A DNA stretch of 64,000 bases from Marivita sp. GX14005 (GTDB lineage: Bacteria > Pseudomonadota > Alphaproteobacteria > Rhodobacterales > Rhodobacteraceae), in assembly GCF_023370775.1 (NCBI RefSeq), contig NZ_JAMCCQ010000001.1, positions 868,001 to 932,000 of the forward strand, written 5' to 3'. The notes under the pieces were generated by a model that made no database searches, was not told the DNA's origin, and saw only the letters and a program-made list of their open reading frames with translations. Shown in pieces: positions 40,962 to 50,012 of this stretch (positions are counted from its first letter, which is position 1; each line of letters starts with the position of its first letter). A program made the translations under genes and the position numbers.

Positions 40962-41708
40962 ATGCTGGAAATCCTGCTCTTGTCGGTGGCCGCGTTCGGC
41001 GCGGGGGTGCTCAACACGATCGCGGGGGGCGGCACGTTCCTGACCTTTCCCGCGCTCGTGCTGTCGGGCGTGCCGCCGATCTCGGCCAACGCGACAAGCA
41101 CCGTGGCGGTGTTCCCCGGCTATTTGGGAGGCGCGGCGGGGTATCACGAGGAACTGCGCCAGATGACCCGCGCCTCGCTCATCCGGCTAACGGCCGTTAC
41201 GCTGCTTGGCGGGCTCGCCGGCTCGCTCCTGCTCCTCGTCACCTCGAACGAGGCGTTCAACGTCATCGTCCCGTTCCTTCTGCTGTTCGCAACGCTGATG
41301 TTTCTCTTCGGCCCCAGGTTGCGCCGATGGGCCGCCGAACGCAGCGCCGGCATCGCGCCCGAAGGCGCGGTCGGGCTTTTTCTTGTCAGTCTTTATGGAG
41401 GATATTTCAACGGCGGCCTCGGGATCGTCCTTCTGGCGCTCTTTGCGCTTTGGGGATGGCAGAACATCCACCTGATGAACGGGCTCAAGACGTGGCTGTC
41501 CTTTGCGCTGTCGGCGATTTCGGTCGCCACCTTCGCGGTGGCGGGCATCGTCGCGTGGAAGGCGGCGCTGTTGATGATGGCGTTCTCGGTGCTGGGCGGC
41601 TATGCAGGCGCACGCGCCGCCAAGGCCATTCCACAAAATGTCGTGCGCGCCATCGTAGCCATTGTCGGATTCGGCATGAGCGCGGTGTTCTTCGGACGTT
41701 TGTTTTAG
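40962..41708 (+). CDS. TSUP family (TauE/SafE-like) permease
   Basis: 248 residues with about eight helices in two repeats. FGAGVLNTIAGGGTFLTFPALVLSGVPPISANATSTVAVFPGYLGG and VSLYGGYFNGGLGIVLLALFALWGWQNIHLMNGLKTWLSF are the TauE/SafE signatures. TSUP proteins export sulfite or organosulfur anions or import small acids. A sulfite link with soeABC 7 kb away is possible in principle, but the closest neighbour is the Na/Pi-like gene (6 bases), so the substrate stays open. It converges on the epimerase gene with three bases between. Confidence 0.87.
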   Translation: MLEILLLSVAAFGAGVLNTIAGGGTFLTFPALVLSGVPPISANATSTVAVFPGYLGGAAGYHEELRQMTRASLIRLTAVTLLGGLAGSLLLLVTSNEAFNVIVPFLLLFATLMFLFGPRLRRWAAERSAGIAPEGAVGLFLVSLYGGYFNGGLGIVLLALFALWGWQNIHLMNGLKTWLSFALSAISVATFAVAGIVAWKAALLMMAFSVLGGYAGARAAKAIPQNVVRAIVAIVGFGMSAVFFGRLF

Positions 41709-41711
41709 GGT

Positions 41712-42716
41712 CTAGACAGCGTAATAGTCTCTATACCATGCCACGAATTCCGCCACGCCCTCGCAGATGCCGGTCTGCGGGGCGTAGCCGGTCAACGCCT
41801 GCAACAGCGACGCATCCGCCCATGTCGCGAAAACATCGCCCTTTTGCATATCCATGTAATTGCGCTTGGCGCTCAGACCCGTTTCCGCCTCGATCGCATC
41901 GACGAAATCCAGAAGGCGCACCTTCTCCGAGTTGCCGATATTGACCACCCGGTAGGGCGCTGCCGGGCTGAGCGTATCCCCCTCCACCGCCGTCTCTAGG
42001 CCGCCCGGCACTGCCTCCATCAACAGGCGGATGCCGCGCACCAGATCGCCGACATAGGTGAAATCGCGATACATGTCTCCGTGATTGTAGATGTCGATGG
42101 GCGCGCCATCGAAGATCCCCTTGGTGAACTTGAAAAGCGCCATGTCGGGCCGCCCCCAGGGGCCGTAAACGGTGAAGAACCGAAACATCGTTGTCGGAAT
42201 TTGCCACAAATGCGCATAGCTGTGCGCCATCGCCTCGTTCGCCTTCTTGGTCGCGGCATAGAATGTCAAAGGCATGTCGGCCTTGTCCGTTTCGCAAAAC
42301 GGCATATCCTCGTTGGCCCCGTAGACAGAGGAGGTGGAGGCCATGAGCAGATGCGCCACCTTCTGCTTTCGGGCTGCTTCCATCACGTTGAACGTGCCGA
42401 CAAGATTGCTGTCGAGATAGGCGCGCGGGTTCTCCAGGGAATAGCGCACCCCCGCCTGCCCGGCGAGGTGAACGATCACATCCGGCGCGAAATCCGCGGC
42501 GACATGTTCGAACGTGTCGTCCTCTTCGAGGAGCGCCTGGGTGAAGCTGTAGCCCGCGCGTTGCAGTAGCATCTGGTTGCGCCGTTCCTTCAGCCGCACG
42601 TCGTAATAATCCGTCATCGCGTCATAGCCATGCACGATGAACCCCTCATCCAGCAGGAGCCTGGCGAGGTGGTAGCCGATGAATCCGGCCGTGCCGGTGA
42701 TGAGAATGCGTTTCAT
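41712..42716 (-). CDS. NAD-dependent epimerase, UDP-glucuronate 4-epimerase-like
   Basis: 334-residue extended short-chain dehydrogenase. NAD-binding GTAGFIGYHLA (G8, G11, G14), the catalytic Ser/Thr in MASTSSVYG and Tyr-Lys in FYAATKKANE are all present, as are YDAMTDYYDVRLKERR and RFFTVYGPWGRPDMALFKFTKGI, which are characteristic of UDP-glucuronate 4-epimerases supplying UDP-galacturonate to surface polysaccharides. The frame stays open further upstream, but that extension lies antisense to icd and is not coding. Consistent with the glycan genes on both sides. Confidence 0.88.
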   Translation of the reverse strand: MKRILITGTAGFIGYHLARLLLDEGFIVHGYDAMTDYYDVRLKERRNQMLLQRAGYSFTQALLEEDDTFEHVAADFAPDVIVHLAGQAGVRYSLENPRAYLDSNLVGTFNVMEAARKQKVAHLLMASTSSVYGANEDMPFCETDKADMPLTFYAATKKANEAMAHSYAHLWQIPTTMFRFFTVYGPWGRPDMALFKFTKGIFDGAPIDIYNHGDMYRDFTYVGDLVRGIRLLMEAVPGGLETAVEGDTLSPAAPYRVVNIGNSEKVRLLDFVDAIEAETGLSAKRNYMDMQKGDVFATWADASLLQALTGYAPQTGICEGVAEFVAWYRDYYAV

Positions 42717-42872
42717 AGGGCGATCTTTTGCGAATAGCGGCAGGAACCGGCCTAGCATGGCCCTTGCACCATCGCCAGAGCGGCGTATTGCGGCGATGTA
42801 TACCACTGTATGCGGTTTACGACTCGCCCGCTTTCCCCTATGGCAGGGGAAACGCAAGAAAGGCTCGATAAA

Positions 42873-45080
42873 ATGGCTGAAACGAACACCCCAGACATCA
42901 TTTACACCAAGGTCGATGAAGCGCCCGAGCTGGCCTCGGCCTCCTTCCTTCCGATCATCCAGAAATTCGCCCGCGCCGCCGGCGTCGATGTCGGCACGAA
43001 GGACATTTCCCTCGCCGGCCGCATCATCGCCACCTTCCCCGAGGCACTGAACGAAGACCAGCGCCAGTCCGACGATCTGGCGGAGCTTGGCAAGCTGGTC
43101 AAAACGCCGGAGGCGAATGTCATCAAGCTGCCCAATATCTCGGCCTCGGTGCCGCAGCTTGTCGCCGCGATCAAAGAGCTTCAGAGCCAAGGCTACGCGC
43201 TGCCCGATTACCCCGAAAACCCCTCGACCGACGAGGAAAAGGCGGTGCGCGCCAAGTATGACACGATCAAGGGCTCCGCCGTGAACCCTGTCCTGCGCGA
43301 GGGCAACTCCGATCGCCGCGCGGCCAAGCCGGTCAAGGCTTATGCGCAGAACAACCCCCACCGGATGGGTGAGTGGACAAAGGACAGCAAGACGCGCGTT
43401 GCCACCATGAGCAGCGGCGATTTCTTCTCGAACGAGACTTCCGCGACGCTGGACAGAGAGGCCGAGGCGAAGATCGTGCTGGTGGGCAAGGACGGGTCCG
43501 AAACCGTGCTGAAGGACGGGCTCAGCTATCCGGCGGGCACCGTGGTTGATGCGACCTTCATGTCGGCCAAAGCGCTCGATGCGTTTCTCGAAGACGAGAT
43601 TGCAAAGACGAAAGATGAGGGCACGCTCTTTTCGCTGCACATGAAAGCGACGATGATGAAGGTCTCCGATCCGATCATCTTCGGCCATGCCGTCAAGGCA
43701 TTCCTCAAGCCGGTCTTCGACAAATACGGCGAGGAAATGAAAGCAGCCGGCGTCGATCCCAATTCCGGCCTCGGCGATCTGCTGGAGCGGGTGAAGGACA
43801 AGCCCAAGATCAAGGCGGAGATCGAGAAGGTCATGGGCGAGCGTCCGCCGATGTATATGGTCGATTCCGACCGCGGCATCACCAACCTGCATGTGCCGTC
43901 CGATGTGATCATCGACGCGTCGATGCCGGCGCTGATCAAGGCCGGTGGCAAAGGCTGGGGCCCGGATGGCAAGGAGCACGATGCGACATGCGTTATTCCC
44001 GATAGCTCCTATGCGCCGGTCTATGACGAGACCATCAACTACTTCAAAGACACCGGCAAACTCGACCCGGCGACGGCTGGCACGGTGCAGAATATCGGGT
44101 TGATGGCCCAGAAGGCCGAGGAATACGGCTCGCATCCCACCACTTTCGAGATCCCGCATGACGGGACCGTACGGATGGTTCTGGCCGACGGTACGGTTCT
44201 ACATGAACACGAGGTTCAGGCCGGCGATATCTGGCGCTCCGCCTCGGCCCGCAAGGCACCGATCGAAGATTGGGTGCAGCTCGCCATCGACCGTCAGAAG
44301 GCCGAGGATTGCGAGGCGATCTTCTGGCTCGACGAGAACCGCGCGCATGACGCTGAGCTGATTGCATACGTCAAGCCGATCCTCGAAGAGAAGGGCGTCG
44401 CGGACAAGTTCAAGATCATGGCCCCGCGCGAGGCGACCCGCGCGACGCTGGAGACGATCCGCAACGGCAAGACCTCCATCGCCATCACCGGCAACGTGCT
44501 GCGCGATTACCTGACCGATCTTTTCCCGATCCTCGAATTGGCGACCAGCGCCAAGATGCTGTCCATCGTCAAGCTGATGAATGGCGGCGGTCTGTTCGAG
44601 ACCGGCGCGGGCGGGTCGGCCCCCAAGCATGTGCAGCAGTTGATGGAGGAAAACCATCTGCGCTGGGACAGCCTCGGCGAATTCTGCGCGCTAGGCGAAA
44701 GCCTGCAATTCCTCGCAGATGCGCGCGGCAACGAAAAGGCGCGCGTGCTGGGCAAGGCGGTGGATGCCGCAACGCAGGGCATCCTCGACCATGGCCGCTC
44801 CCCCTCGCGTAAGGTCGGCGAGCCGGACAACCGCGACAGCCATTACTGGTTCGCCCGCTATTGGGCCGAGGCTCTGGCGGCGCAGTCGGACGATGCCGAT
44901 CTGGCCGATCATTTCGCGCCCATCGCCAGGGAACTGGCTGAAAAAGAGGAGGCAATCACCTCCGAACTCGCCGCAGCGCAGGGCAAAGCGGTCGATCTCG
45001 GCGGTTATTATCATACGAACGCCGAGAAAACGGCGAAAGTGATGCGGCCTTCCGAAACGCTCAATTCCATCATCGGATAA
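42873..45080 (+). CDS. icd: Monomeric NADP-dependent isocitrate dehydrogenase
   Basis: 735 residues, the size of the monomeric IDH class, unrelated in length to the dimeric enzyme. It decarboxylates isocitrate to 2-oxoglutarate, producing NADPH. Recognisable are the substrate-binding [24 protein letters not shown] and [24 protein letters not shown] blocks, [30 protein letters not shown], and the C-terminal [17 protein letters not shown]-like segment. ATG 42873 is preceded by AAGAAAGG. It ends with a strong terminator (45087-45112). Confidence 0.96.
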   Translation: MAETNTPDIIYTKVDEAPELASASFLPIIQKFARAAGVDVGTKDISLAGRIIATFPEALNEDQRQSDDLAELGKLVKTPEANVIKLPNISASVPQLVAAIKELQSQGYALPDYPENPSTDEEKAVRAKYDTIKGSAVNPVLREGNSDRRAAKPVKAYAQNNPHRMGEWTKDSKTRVATMSSGDFFSNETSATLDREAEAKIVLVGKDGSETVLKDGLSYPAGTVVDATFMSAKALDAFLEDEIAKTKDEGTLFSLHMKATMMKVSDPIIFGHAVKAFLKPVFDKYGEEMKAAGVDPNSGLGDLLERVKDKPKIKAEIEKVMGERPPMYMVDSDRGITNLHVPSDVIIDASMPALIKAGGKGWGPDGKEHDATCVIPDSSYAPVYDETINYFKDTGKLDPATAGTVQNIGLMAQKAEEYGSHPTTFEIPHDGTVRMVLADGTVLHEHEVQAGDIWRSASARKAPIEDWVQLAIDRQKAEDCEAIFWLDENRAHDAELIAYVKPILEEKGVADKFKIMAPREATRATLETIRNGKTSIAITGNVLRDYLTDLFPILELATSAKMLSIVKLMNGGGLFETGAGGSAPKHVQQLMEENHLRWDSLGEFCALGESLQFLADARGNEKARVLGKAVDAATQGILDHGRSPSRKVGEPDNRDSHYWFARYWAEALAAQSDDADLADHFAPIARELAEKEEAITSELAAAQGKAVDLGGYYHTNAEKTAKVMRPSETLNSIIG

Positions 45081-45086
45081 GGGCTC

Positions 45087-45112
45087 GGGCCGGGCACATG
45101 CCCGGCCCTTTT
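45087..45112 (+). terminator. Intrinsic terminator after icd
   Basis: GGGCCGGGC (45087-45095), loop ACAT, GCCCGGCCC (45100-45108), TTTT. The 9-bp stem is perfect and begins 7 bases after the icd stop. Confidence 0.9.
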
Positions 45113-45477
45113 CATTCACGAAACCGGTGGCTTCGGCTCGCGTTTCGGTCATCTTATTGAAACAACGACACCACCTGCGCGCTGCACATTTTCTTGATAT
45201 GTCCTGCGCCGTGACCATCCGCTCGTCGCGGTTCACGGCGCAGTGCGTGCCGTGTTATCGATCATTGCGCATATCCATCTGAATACCCTGGAGCGCATCT
45301 TTCATGTGCGAACATGCACAGGCTCTGGATCACACGAATATCCGTCAATCCCACGTTTCGGAGAGCCGGCGTGCGCAAACCGTGCGTTCCCGCAATGCCA
45401 AGCGCATCCTAACTTGATTTGGGTAAGGTCCCGGCCTTTCGGAAACACCGACCCATTTCAAAACAAGGATTGACGTA
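45113..45477. other. 365-base gap between icd and a small secreted protein gene
   Basis: No ORF that I trust. Its main feature is a structured inverted repeat at 45205-45242. The part nearest the 71-residue gene ends in ACAAGGATTGACGTA just before the ATG. No sigma-70 or EcfG consensus could be fixed with confidence. Confidence 0.45.
45205..45242. repeat. Long inverted repeat, possible structured RNA or cruciform
   Basis: TGCGCCGTGA (45205-45214) is perfectly complementary to TCACGGCGCA (45233-45242), and the 18 bases between can add a nested CCGC-TCGTC-GCGG stem. No T-tract follows on either strand, so it is not an intrinsic terminator, and icd already has its own terminator about 95 bases earlier. 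Confidence 0.5.
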
Positions 45478-45693
45478 ATGAAATCTCTCATCGCCACAAC
45501 CGCCCTCGCCCTCGTTGCATTTACAGGCGCCGCCTCTGCCATGCCGGACACGTCCGCAATCAAGCAATATGCGCCGCAGGCAAATGTATCCGCGCTGAGC
45601 GAAGCGCAGGTCAATACGATCCTGTCTGTCATTCATTCCGGCGACAGCGAAAGCGAAAAGCGTCTTCGCGTTCAGGCCATCGTGAACCGCTGA
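45478..45693 (+). CDS. Small secreted protein of unknown function
   Basis: 71 residues. A clear Sec signal peptide (MKSLIATTALALVAFTGAASA, cleavage after about residue 21) leaves a 50-residue mature protein with no cysteine: MPDTSAIKQYAPQANVSALSE and a C-terminal helix. Similar tiny periplasmic proteins of the MKxLIATTALAL type recur in Rhodobacteraceae, without known function. AAGGA lies 8 bases before the ATG. It stands alone between icd and a glycosyltransferase. Confidence 0.8.
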   Translation: MKSLIATTALALVAFTGAASAMPDTSAIKQYAPQANVSALSEAQVNTILSVIHSGDSESEKRLRVQAIVNR

Positions 45694-45771
45694 CTTCGGA
45701 TTGCGCATCGCGGACCGGGCCTACGCGTTCGGTCCGCTTCGGCATGAACCGCAATGCGTCGCCGCACCGCT

Positions 45772-48015
45772 TCAATGCGCCGTTTCTTCCACCTCATCGA
45801 CCGTAAAGAACCAATCGCCGTCCGGATCGCGCAAAAGCACCTCATCCGGCACGACGCCCGGCCCAGCCAGAAACACGTTCGAGCCGAAATGGCGGTGCAG
45901 GCGTGAAAGCTTCTGCAGCCGGTCGCCGGTCAGCTCCGCATAAAAGGCAGCGTAGCTTTCCGTTGCCTTGAGCGCCGCGATCTTGTCGCGATGCGCGCGG
46001 ACCGCCGCATCATGCGCCGCGCGAATCTCGGGGTCGGACAGGAGCCGATCCAACTCGTTTCGCATCATCGCAAGGCGCGGCTGGATGGAGCGATCTTCCT
46101 CGGCATTGTTGTTCATGCGGAACCAGTAAGCCAGCCCCTGATCGCGATCCACATGGTTGACCCGCCCGCGATCCCGCTTGACCAGAAAGCTCTCGGCGGA
46201 GCGCACGGCGTAATGGTTCAGCTGCACCAGATCATAACCGTAGGTGTCGGTCGTCGACCGCCAGCCATTGCGATACATCTCTCGCGGCAGGGGCTGACCG
46301 GAGCCGTTGACCCAGTTGATCTCCTCCCAAAGCTGCGGGTTAAGCCCCTTGGGGCGATGCACGCCGAGTTTCTTGAAAAGGCCGATATTCTGGAACAGGG
46401 TCTTGAAACCCCAAGCCTGATGCGGCTTGCGCGCGAACTCCGGCGCGCAGCGCTGGAATTGCTCGGTGATCGGGCAATCCGCGTATTCATGCACATCGCC
46501 ATTGCCAAAGAGCCGCCATGTCATAGCGATCATGTTGGCATCCGGCACCGCGTCGAACAATGCGTCGAGCGTGCCGTCGCCGGTCTTGATGTTGATGAAT
46601 TCATCCACGTCGATACAGGTCGCCCATTTGGCATTCCTGATGACAGGCTCGTCCTCCGACGCCTGCAAGGCCGCGTGCTGCGGCTTCAGCCCGCTGTCGC
46701 GGAACGGGTTGTCCCGGTGCTGCACCAACCCCTTGGCTTGCAGTAGGTCGAGCATCGTGTCGGTGCCGTCGGTGCAGTCGTTGGTATAGACCAGCACATC
46801 GTCGAACCCTATGGCGCGATGATAGGCCAGCCATTCGAGGATGAATGGGCCTTCGTTCTTCATCGTGGTGACAATGGCGCGCCGACCCTTTTCCGGCACC
46901 GGATCGGGTGCAAGCTCGGGCATCCTGACGGGCTTGTGGCTCCAGTATTGTTCGGCCATCGTTATCAACGGCGGATGTTCGATCAGCGATGTTTTCGGCA
47001 CGATTTTCGAGATGGACGGCGCGGGGTGACGCAGCGCCATATGGCGGTAGAAAAGCTGCGTCCGGCTGCGATCCGGCGGGGCGTTGCCGATGCGGATCAG
47101 CCGCCAGATCGCGTTCTTTGGTGCCTTGGCCGGCGCGATGCACCAGCGCTGACGACCACCTTGCGCGTCGAACTGAACGCAGATGTGATCGCCAAACCGG
47201 GGTCCTTCACCCTTCCGCACGCGCCACGGGTAGCAATGCCGGCCGACAAGCGCGATCACCCCGCCATTCGCCTCGACCGCGCTGTCAAAGATATTTGGCG
47301 CACCGGACGGCAGGAGATCGTGCACATCCAGATTGGCCACCGCCCGCGCATCGCCAAGAAACCGCGCTCGCAAGATTTCGTAAAGCGACATCACCCCCAA
47401 TGGCGCATCCCAGGGCGACGGCGGCGGCACCTTCATCCTGTCCTTTCCCGGTGCTTCGGGAACGTTGAACGGATGCGCCTCGGGCGGCATATCGGGTTTG
47501 CCCAAAGGCAGGTCGCTTGACATCAGAACGACCGGGCAATCCACGCCGCGCTCCGCAAGTGCGCGGTCCAAGGTTTCCGCAAAACGCGGCTGCGCCCCTG
47601 ACCGCGCCCGATCGACGATCACGGCACCCTGTGCATCTTGGGTTTCGACGTGGTAACGCAGCCATGCGGCCACAGTCGCCGCATCCTCACCGTTTCGCAC
47701 GGCGGCGAGGATGTTCCGCCCTTCGAACAACCTGTGTTCCGCGGCAACCGGAGCAATCTCGGTCTTGGCGTCATTAACCTGCAACGTCACTAAATCGTTC
47801 GGGGGCACTGCATAGGTCGCAGAAACGGCGCCGCCCACGCTGATCTGCGAAATGGCTTCAGCCCCGTGATTAACCTCAAGCCGGGAAATATCGCTGCCCG
47901 CCGCAAGAAACAGCGTGACGCAAGATGCGCCTTCGATCACATCTTGCACGGCATCCAACACTGTAACCGCCCCAAGACGGACCCCTGTCATGCGTCGTTC
48001 GACAATCTGGGACAT
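45772..48015 (-). CDS. Large GT2-type glycosyltransferase with a degenerate N-terminal copy
   Basis: 747 residues. The C-terminal half (about 385-690) is a full GT2 (Glyco_tranf_2_4-like) domain: RAIVTTMKNEGPFILEWLAYHRAIGFDDVLVYTNDCTDGT, catalytic metal motif in ATCIDVDEFINI, and VQLNHYAVRSAESFLVKRDRGRVNH. It is a clear paralogue of the 319-residue GT2 at 50013-50972. The N-terminal half (about 95-340) looks like a worn copy of the same domain (NILAAVRNGEDAATVAAWLRYH; ANLDVHDLLP where DVDE would be), so probably only one active site works. No signal or membrane segment. It is divergent from the methyltransferase-GT gene. Confidence 0.8.
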   Translation of the reverse strand: MSQIVERRMTGVRLGAVTVLDAVQDVIEGASCVTLFLAAGSDISRLEVNHGAEAISQISVGGAVSATYAVPPNDLVTLQVNDAKTEIAPVAAEHRLFEGRNILAAVRNGEDAATVAAWLRYHVETQDAQGAVIVDRARSGAQPRFAETLDRALAERGVDCPVVLMSSDLPLGKPDMPPEAHPFNVPEAPGKDRMKVPPPSPWDAPLGVMSLYEILRARFLGDARAVANLDVHDLLPSGAPNIFDSAVEANGGVIALVGRHCYPWRVRKGEGPRFGDHICVQFDAQGGRQRWCIAPAKAPKNAIWRLIRIGNAPPDRSRTQLFYRHMALRHPAPSISKIVPKTSLIEHPPLITMAEQYWSHKPVRMPELAPDPVPEKGRRAIVTTMKNEGPFILEWLAYHRAIGFDDVLVYTNDCTDGTDTMLDLLQAKGLVQHRDNPFRDSGLKPQHAALQASEDEPVIRNAKWATCIDVDEFINIKTGDGTLDALFDAVPDANMIAMTWRLFGNGDVHEYADCPITEQFQRCAPEFARKPHQAWGFKTLFQNIGLFKKLGVHRPKGLNPQLWEEINWVNGSGQPLPREMYRNGWRSTTDTYGYDLVQLNHYAVRSAESFLVKRDRGRVNHVDRDQGLAYWFRMNNNAEEDRSIQPRLAMMRNELDRLLSDPEIRAAHDAAVRAHRDKIAALKATESYAAFYAELTGDRLQKLSRLHRHFGSNVFLAGPGVVPDEVLLRDPDGDWFFTVDEVEETAH

Positions 48016-48347
48016 GGCTTCCTTGCGTGTATCTCGTTGAGTGCAAGCCTATGGTATGTAGTGAAAGCGTGTCACCCATTCGGGACCACGCTGCCGAGGC
48101 GAATGGCAATTGCATCACAACCCAGCCGCTGTTCAGACGCTTTGGCGCGACTTTTCTTTACAGATCCGCAATGTCCTCACACCATACTGCAAAAGAGGCT
48201 GAGTTGGGCAGAGACTTCAAACATGGCCTTGCTCGACACCCTCGCTGCGCGATTGGTCGAGACAGTGAAATACATCAATCTGTCAGGCGGGACAGTCACG
48301 TCGGGTCGTAGATGCCGGAAAACAGGAAATCGCAAGAGGCGCACAGC
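48016..48347. other. 332-base gap between divergent glycan genes
   Basis: Less GC-rich than its surroundings. It contains one weak ORF candidate at 48223-48351 (42 codons, MALLDTLAARLVETVKYINL...), with no good ribosome site and an Arg/Lys-rich end; I do not call it a gene. Promoters for both divergent genes should be here but no consensus is clear. Confidence 0.4.
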
Positions 48348-50000
48348 ATGAAACGTATCGCAGAAGATGGGTGTCACCTTGCGACTGGCCTTCAGTATTT
48401 GTCATTTTTCGAGCGGCTTCATCAGACGGTAGAGCCAGACTGGTATCTTGAGATTGGCACCCAGACCGGGGCCAGCCTCGCATTGAGTTCCGCCAAGTCG
48501 ATCTCGGTCGATCCCGTCTACCGCTTGCGGCAAGAGGTCGTGGGGCAAAAGCCCGCGCTATATGCGTTTCAGGAAACAAGTGATGCGTTCTTTGAGGCTG
48601 ACAGGCTCAAAACGCTGGGCGCACGCGTCGATATGGCGTTTCTGGACGGCATGCACCTGTTTGAATATCTGTTGCGCGACTTTATCGGGACGGAAAAACA
48701 CGCCTCCAAAGATGGCATAATCCTGCTTCATGATTGCCTGCCATGGAATGTGGCGATGACATCAAGGAAGCGAGGGCAGACCAAAACGTCATCCTGGACA
48801 GGGGACGTTTGGAAGATGGTTCCGATCCTGCAAAAGTATCGACCAGATCTGTCACTCGAAATCGTTGACGCGGCTCCAACCGGACTGGTCATTGTGAGCA
48901 GTCTTGATCCGAAGAATCGCGCACTTGAAAAGAACTACGACGCGATATTGGAAGAGTTCCTTGATGTGGAACTCGACAGCTATGGGGTGGACAGGTATTT
49001 CTCATCGTTCCCGATCCAGGATGCACAAACCTCGCGCTGGATGTCTGAATATCCGTTCGGTCTTAGTGCCGGGTGGGAAAATAACCCAGATATTTGCATC
49101 AAAATCGCGGCACCTTCGCAAGCCAAGGTCGAAAACTGGGGCGATTATCATTTTGCCCGTGGTCTGGCGCGAGCCTTTTCCCGGCAAGGGCACCGGACCA
49201 CAATTGCATCCAAGGAAAACTGGAATGCGCACACTGCACCGGGCGGTATCGACCTAGTGCTGCGTGGGCGTGCCCAGGTGTCTCGCATTCCCGGTCGGAA
49301 AACGCTGTTCTGGTGCATCTCGAAGGGGATGCGCGACATGAATTATGACGAAGCCGATCATGTTTTCTGGGCCTCACCCACGGAAATGCAAGAGGGCATG
49401 AAGGGCCGTGCGAAGGGCATTTCAACCTTTCTGCCCCAAGCCTTCGATGCCGACCTTATGAATCCCGGCGACGCGAAAACCAGACGCGGGATTGTCTTTG
49501 TCGGTCGGGTCCGCGCCGGAGAAGAGCGCAAGGCGATCAAATACGCGAAACAGGCCAACGAAGAAGTCAAAATCTGGGGGCCGGGCTGGCGCGACGGGCC
49601 GTATGCAAGCTACGTGGTCGACGATGCCGTTGCCAACGCCGATCTGCCCGCGATCTATCAGACGGCCGAGATCGTTCTCAACGATCACACGCCTGTCATG
49701 CAGTCTCGTGGCTTGCTGTCCAACCGGGTTTTTGATGCCCTTGCGTGCGGTGCCATTCCCGTTTCGGAAGATGTCGGCTTTCTGCCTGATGATATCGCGG
49801 AATTTGTCTACACCTTTCACGATCAAGAGAGTTTTGAAACCGCAATCAAGAAAGCGCGTTCCGAAACCGCAACCAAACGTAAAAAGCGCGTTGCATTTGC
49901 CAAGGCATTGGCCAAAGCGCATTCCTTCGATGCCCGGGCGCGGTGTATTCTGGACGTTGCGGCATCCATCAATAAGGATCGCAAATGGGCGGCCGAATGA
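48348..50000 (+). CDS. Fusion of SAM-methyltransferase-like and GT-B glycosyltransferase domains
   Basis: 550 residues. N-terminal part (about 15-175) is a Methyltransf_24-like class I domain: WYLEIGTQTGASLALS (SAM loop), VDMAFLDGMHLFEYLLRDF and DGIILLHDCLPWN. The C-terminal part (about 250-545) is a CgeB-like GT-B half: GRVRAGEERKAIKYAKQANEEVKIWGPGW and LLSNRVFDALACGAIPVSEDVGFL. ATG 48348 has AAGAGG 8 bases upstream and is preferred over ATG 48312. The gene is visibly lower in GC and uses more AAA, GAA and TAT codons than its neighbours, which suggests recent acquisition. Probable role: making or decorating a surface glycan. Confidence 0.75.
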   Translation: MKRIAEDGCHLATGLQYLSFFERLHQTVEPDWYLEIGTQTGASLALSSAKSISVDPVYRLRQEVVGQKPALYAFQETSDAFFEADRLKTLGARVDMAFLDGMHLFEYLLRDFIGTEKHASKDGIILLHDCLPWNVAMTSRKRGQTKTSSWTGDVWKMVPILQKYRPDLSLEIVDAAPTGLVIVSSLDPKNRALEKNYDAILEEFLDVELDSYGVDRYFSSFPIQDAQTSRWMSEYPFGLSAGWENNPDICIKIAAPSQAKVENWGDYHFARGLARAFSRQGHRTTIASKENWNAHTAPGGIDLVLRGRAQVSRIPGRKTLFWCISKGMRDMNYDEADHVFWASPTEMQEGMKGRAKGISTFLPQAFDADLMNPGDAKTRRGIVFVGRVRAGEERKAIKYAKQANEEVKIWGPGWRDGPYASYVVDDAVANADLPAIYQTAEIVLNDHTPVMQSRGLLSNRVFDALACGAIPVSEDVGFLPDDIAEFVYTFHDQESFETAIKKARSETATKRKKRVAFAKALAKAHSFDARARCILDVAASINKDRKWAAE

Positions 50001-50012
50001 TCTTTGGCGAGG

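Noticed and set aside
40962-41708. Assigning the TSUP protein as the sulfite exporter of the soe system
   Set aside because: It is more than 6 kb from soeA, in another transcription unit, coupled to a Na/Pi-like gene; family membership alone does not set the substrate.
41712-44159. An 815-codon open frame on the minus strand that would make a giant epimerase fusion
   Set aside because: Only the last 334 codons resemble an epimerase. The upstream part is antisense to icd, is rich in Arg, His and Asp as expected of a shadow frame, and a family-typical ATG occurs at 42716.
48223-48351. 42-codon ORF upstream of the methyltransferase-glycosyltransferase gene
   Set aside because: Poor ribosome site, Arg/Lys-rich tail and no recognisable similarity; it overlaps the next gene's start.
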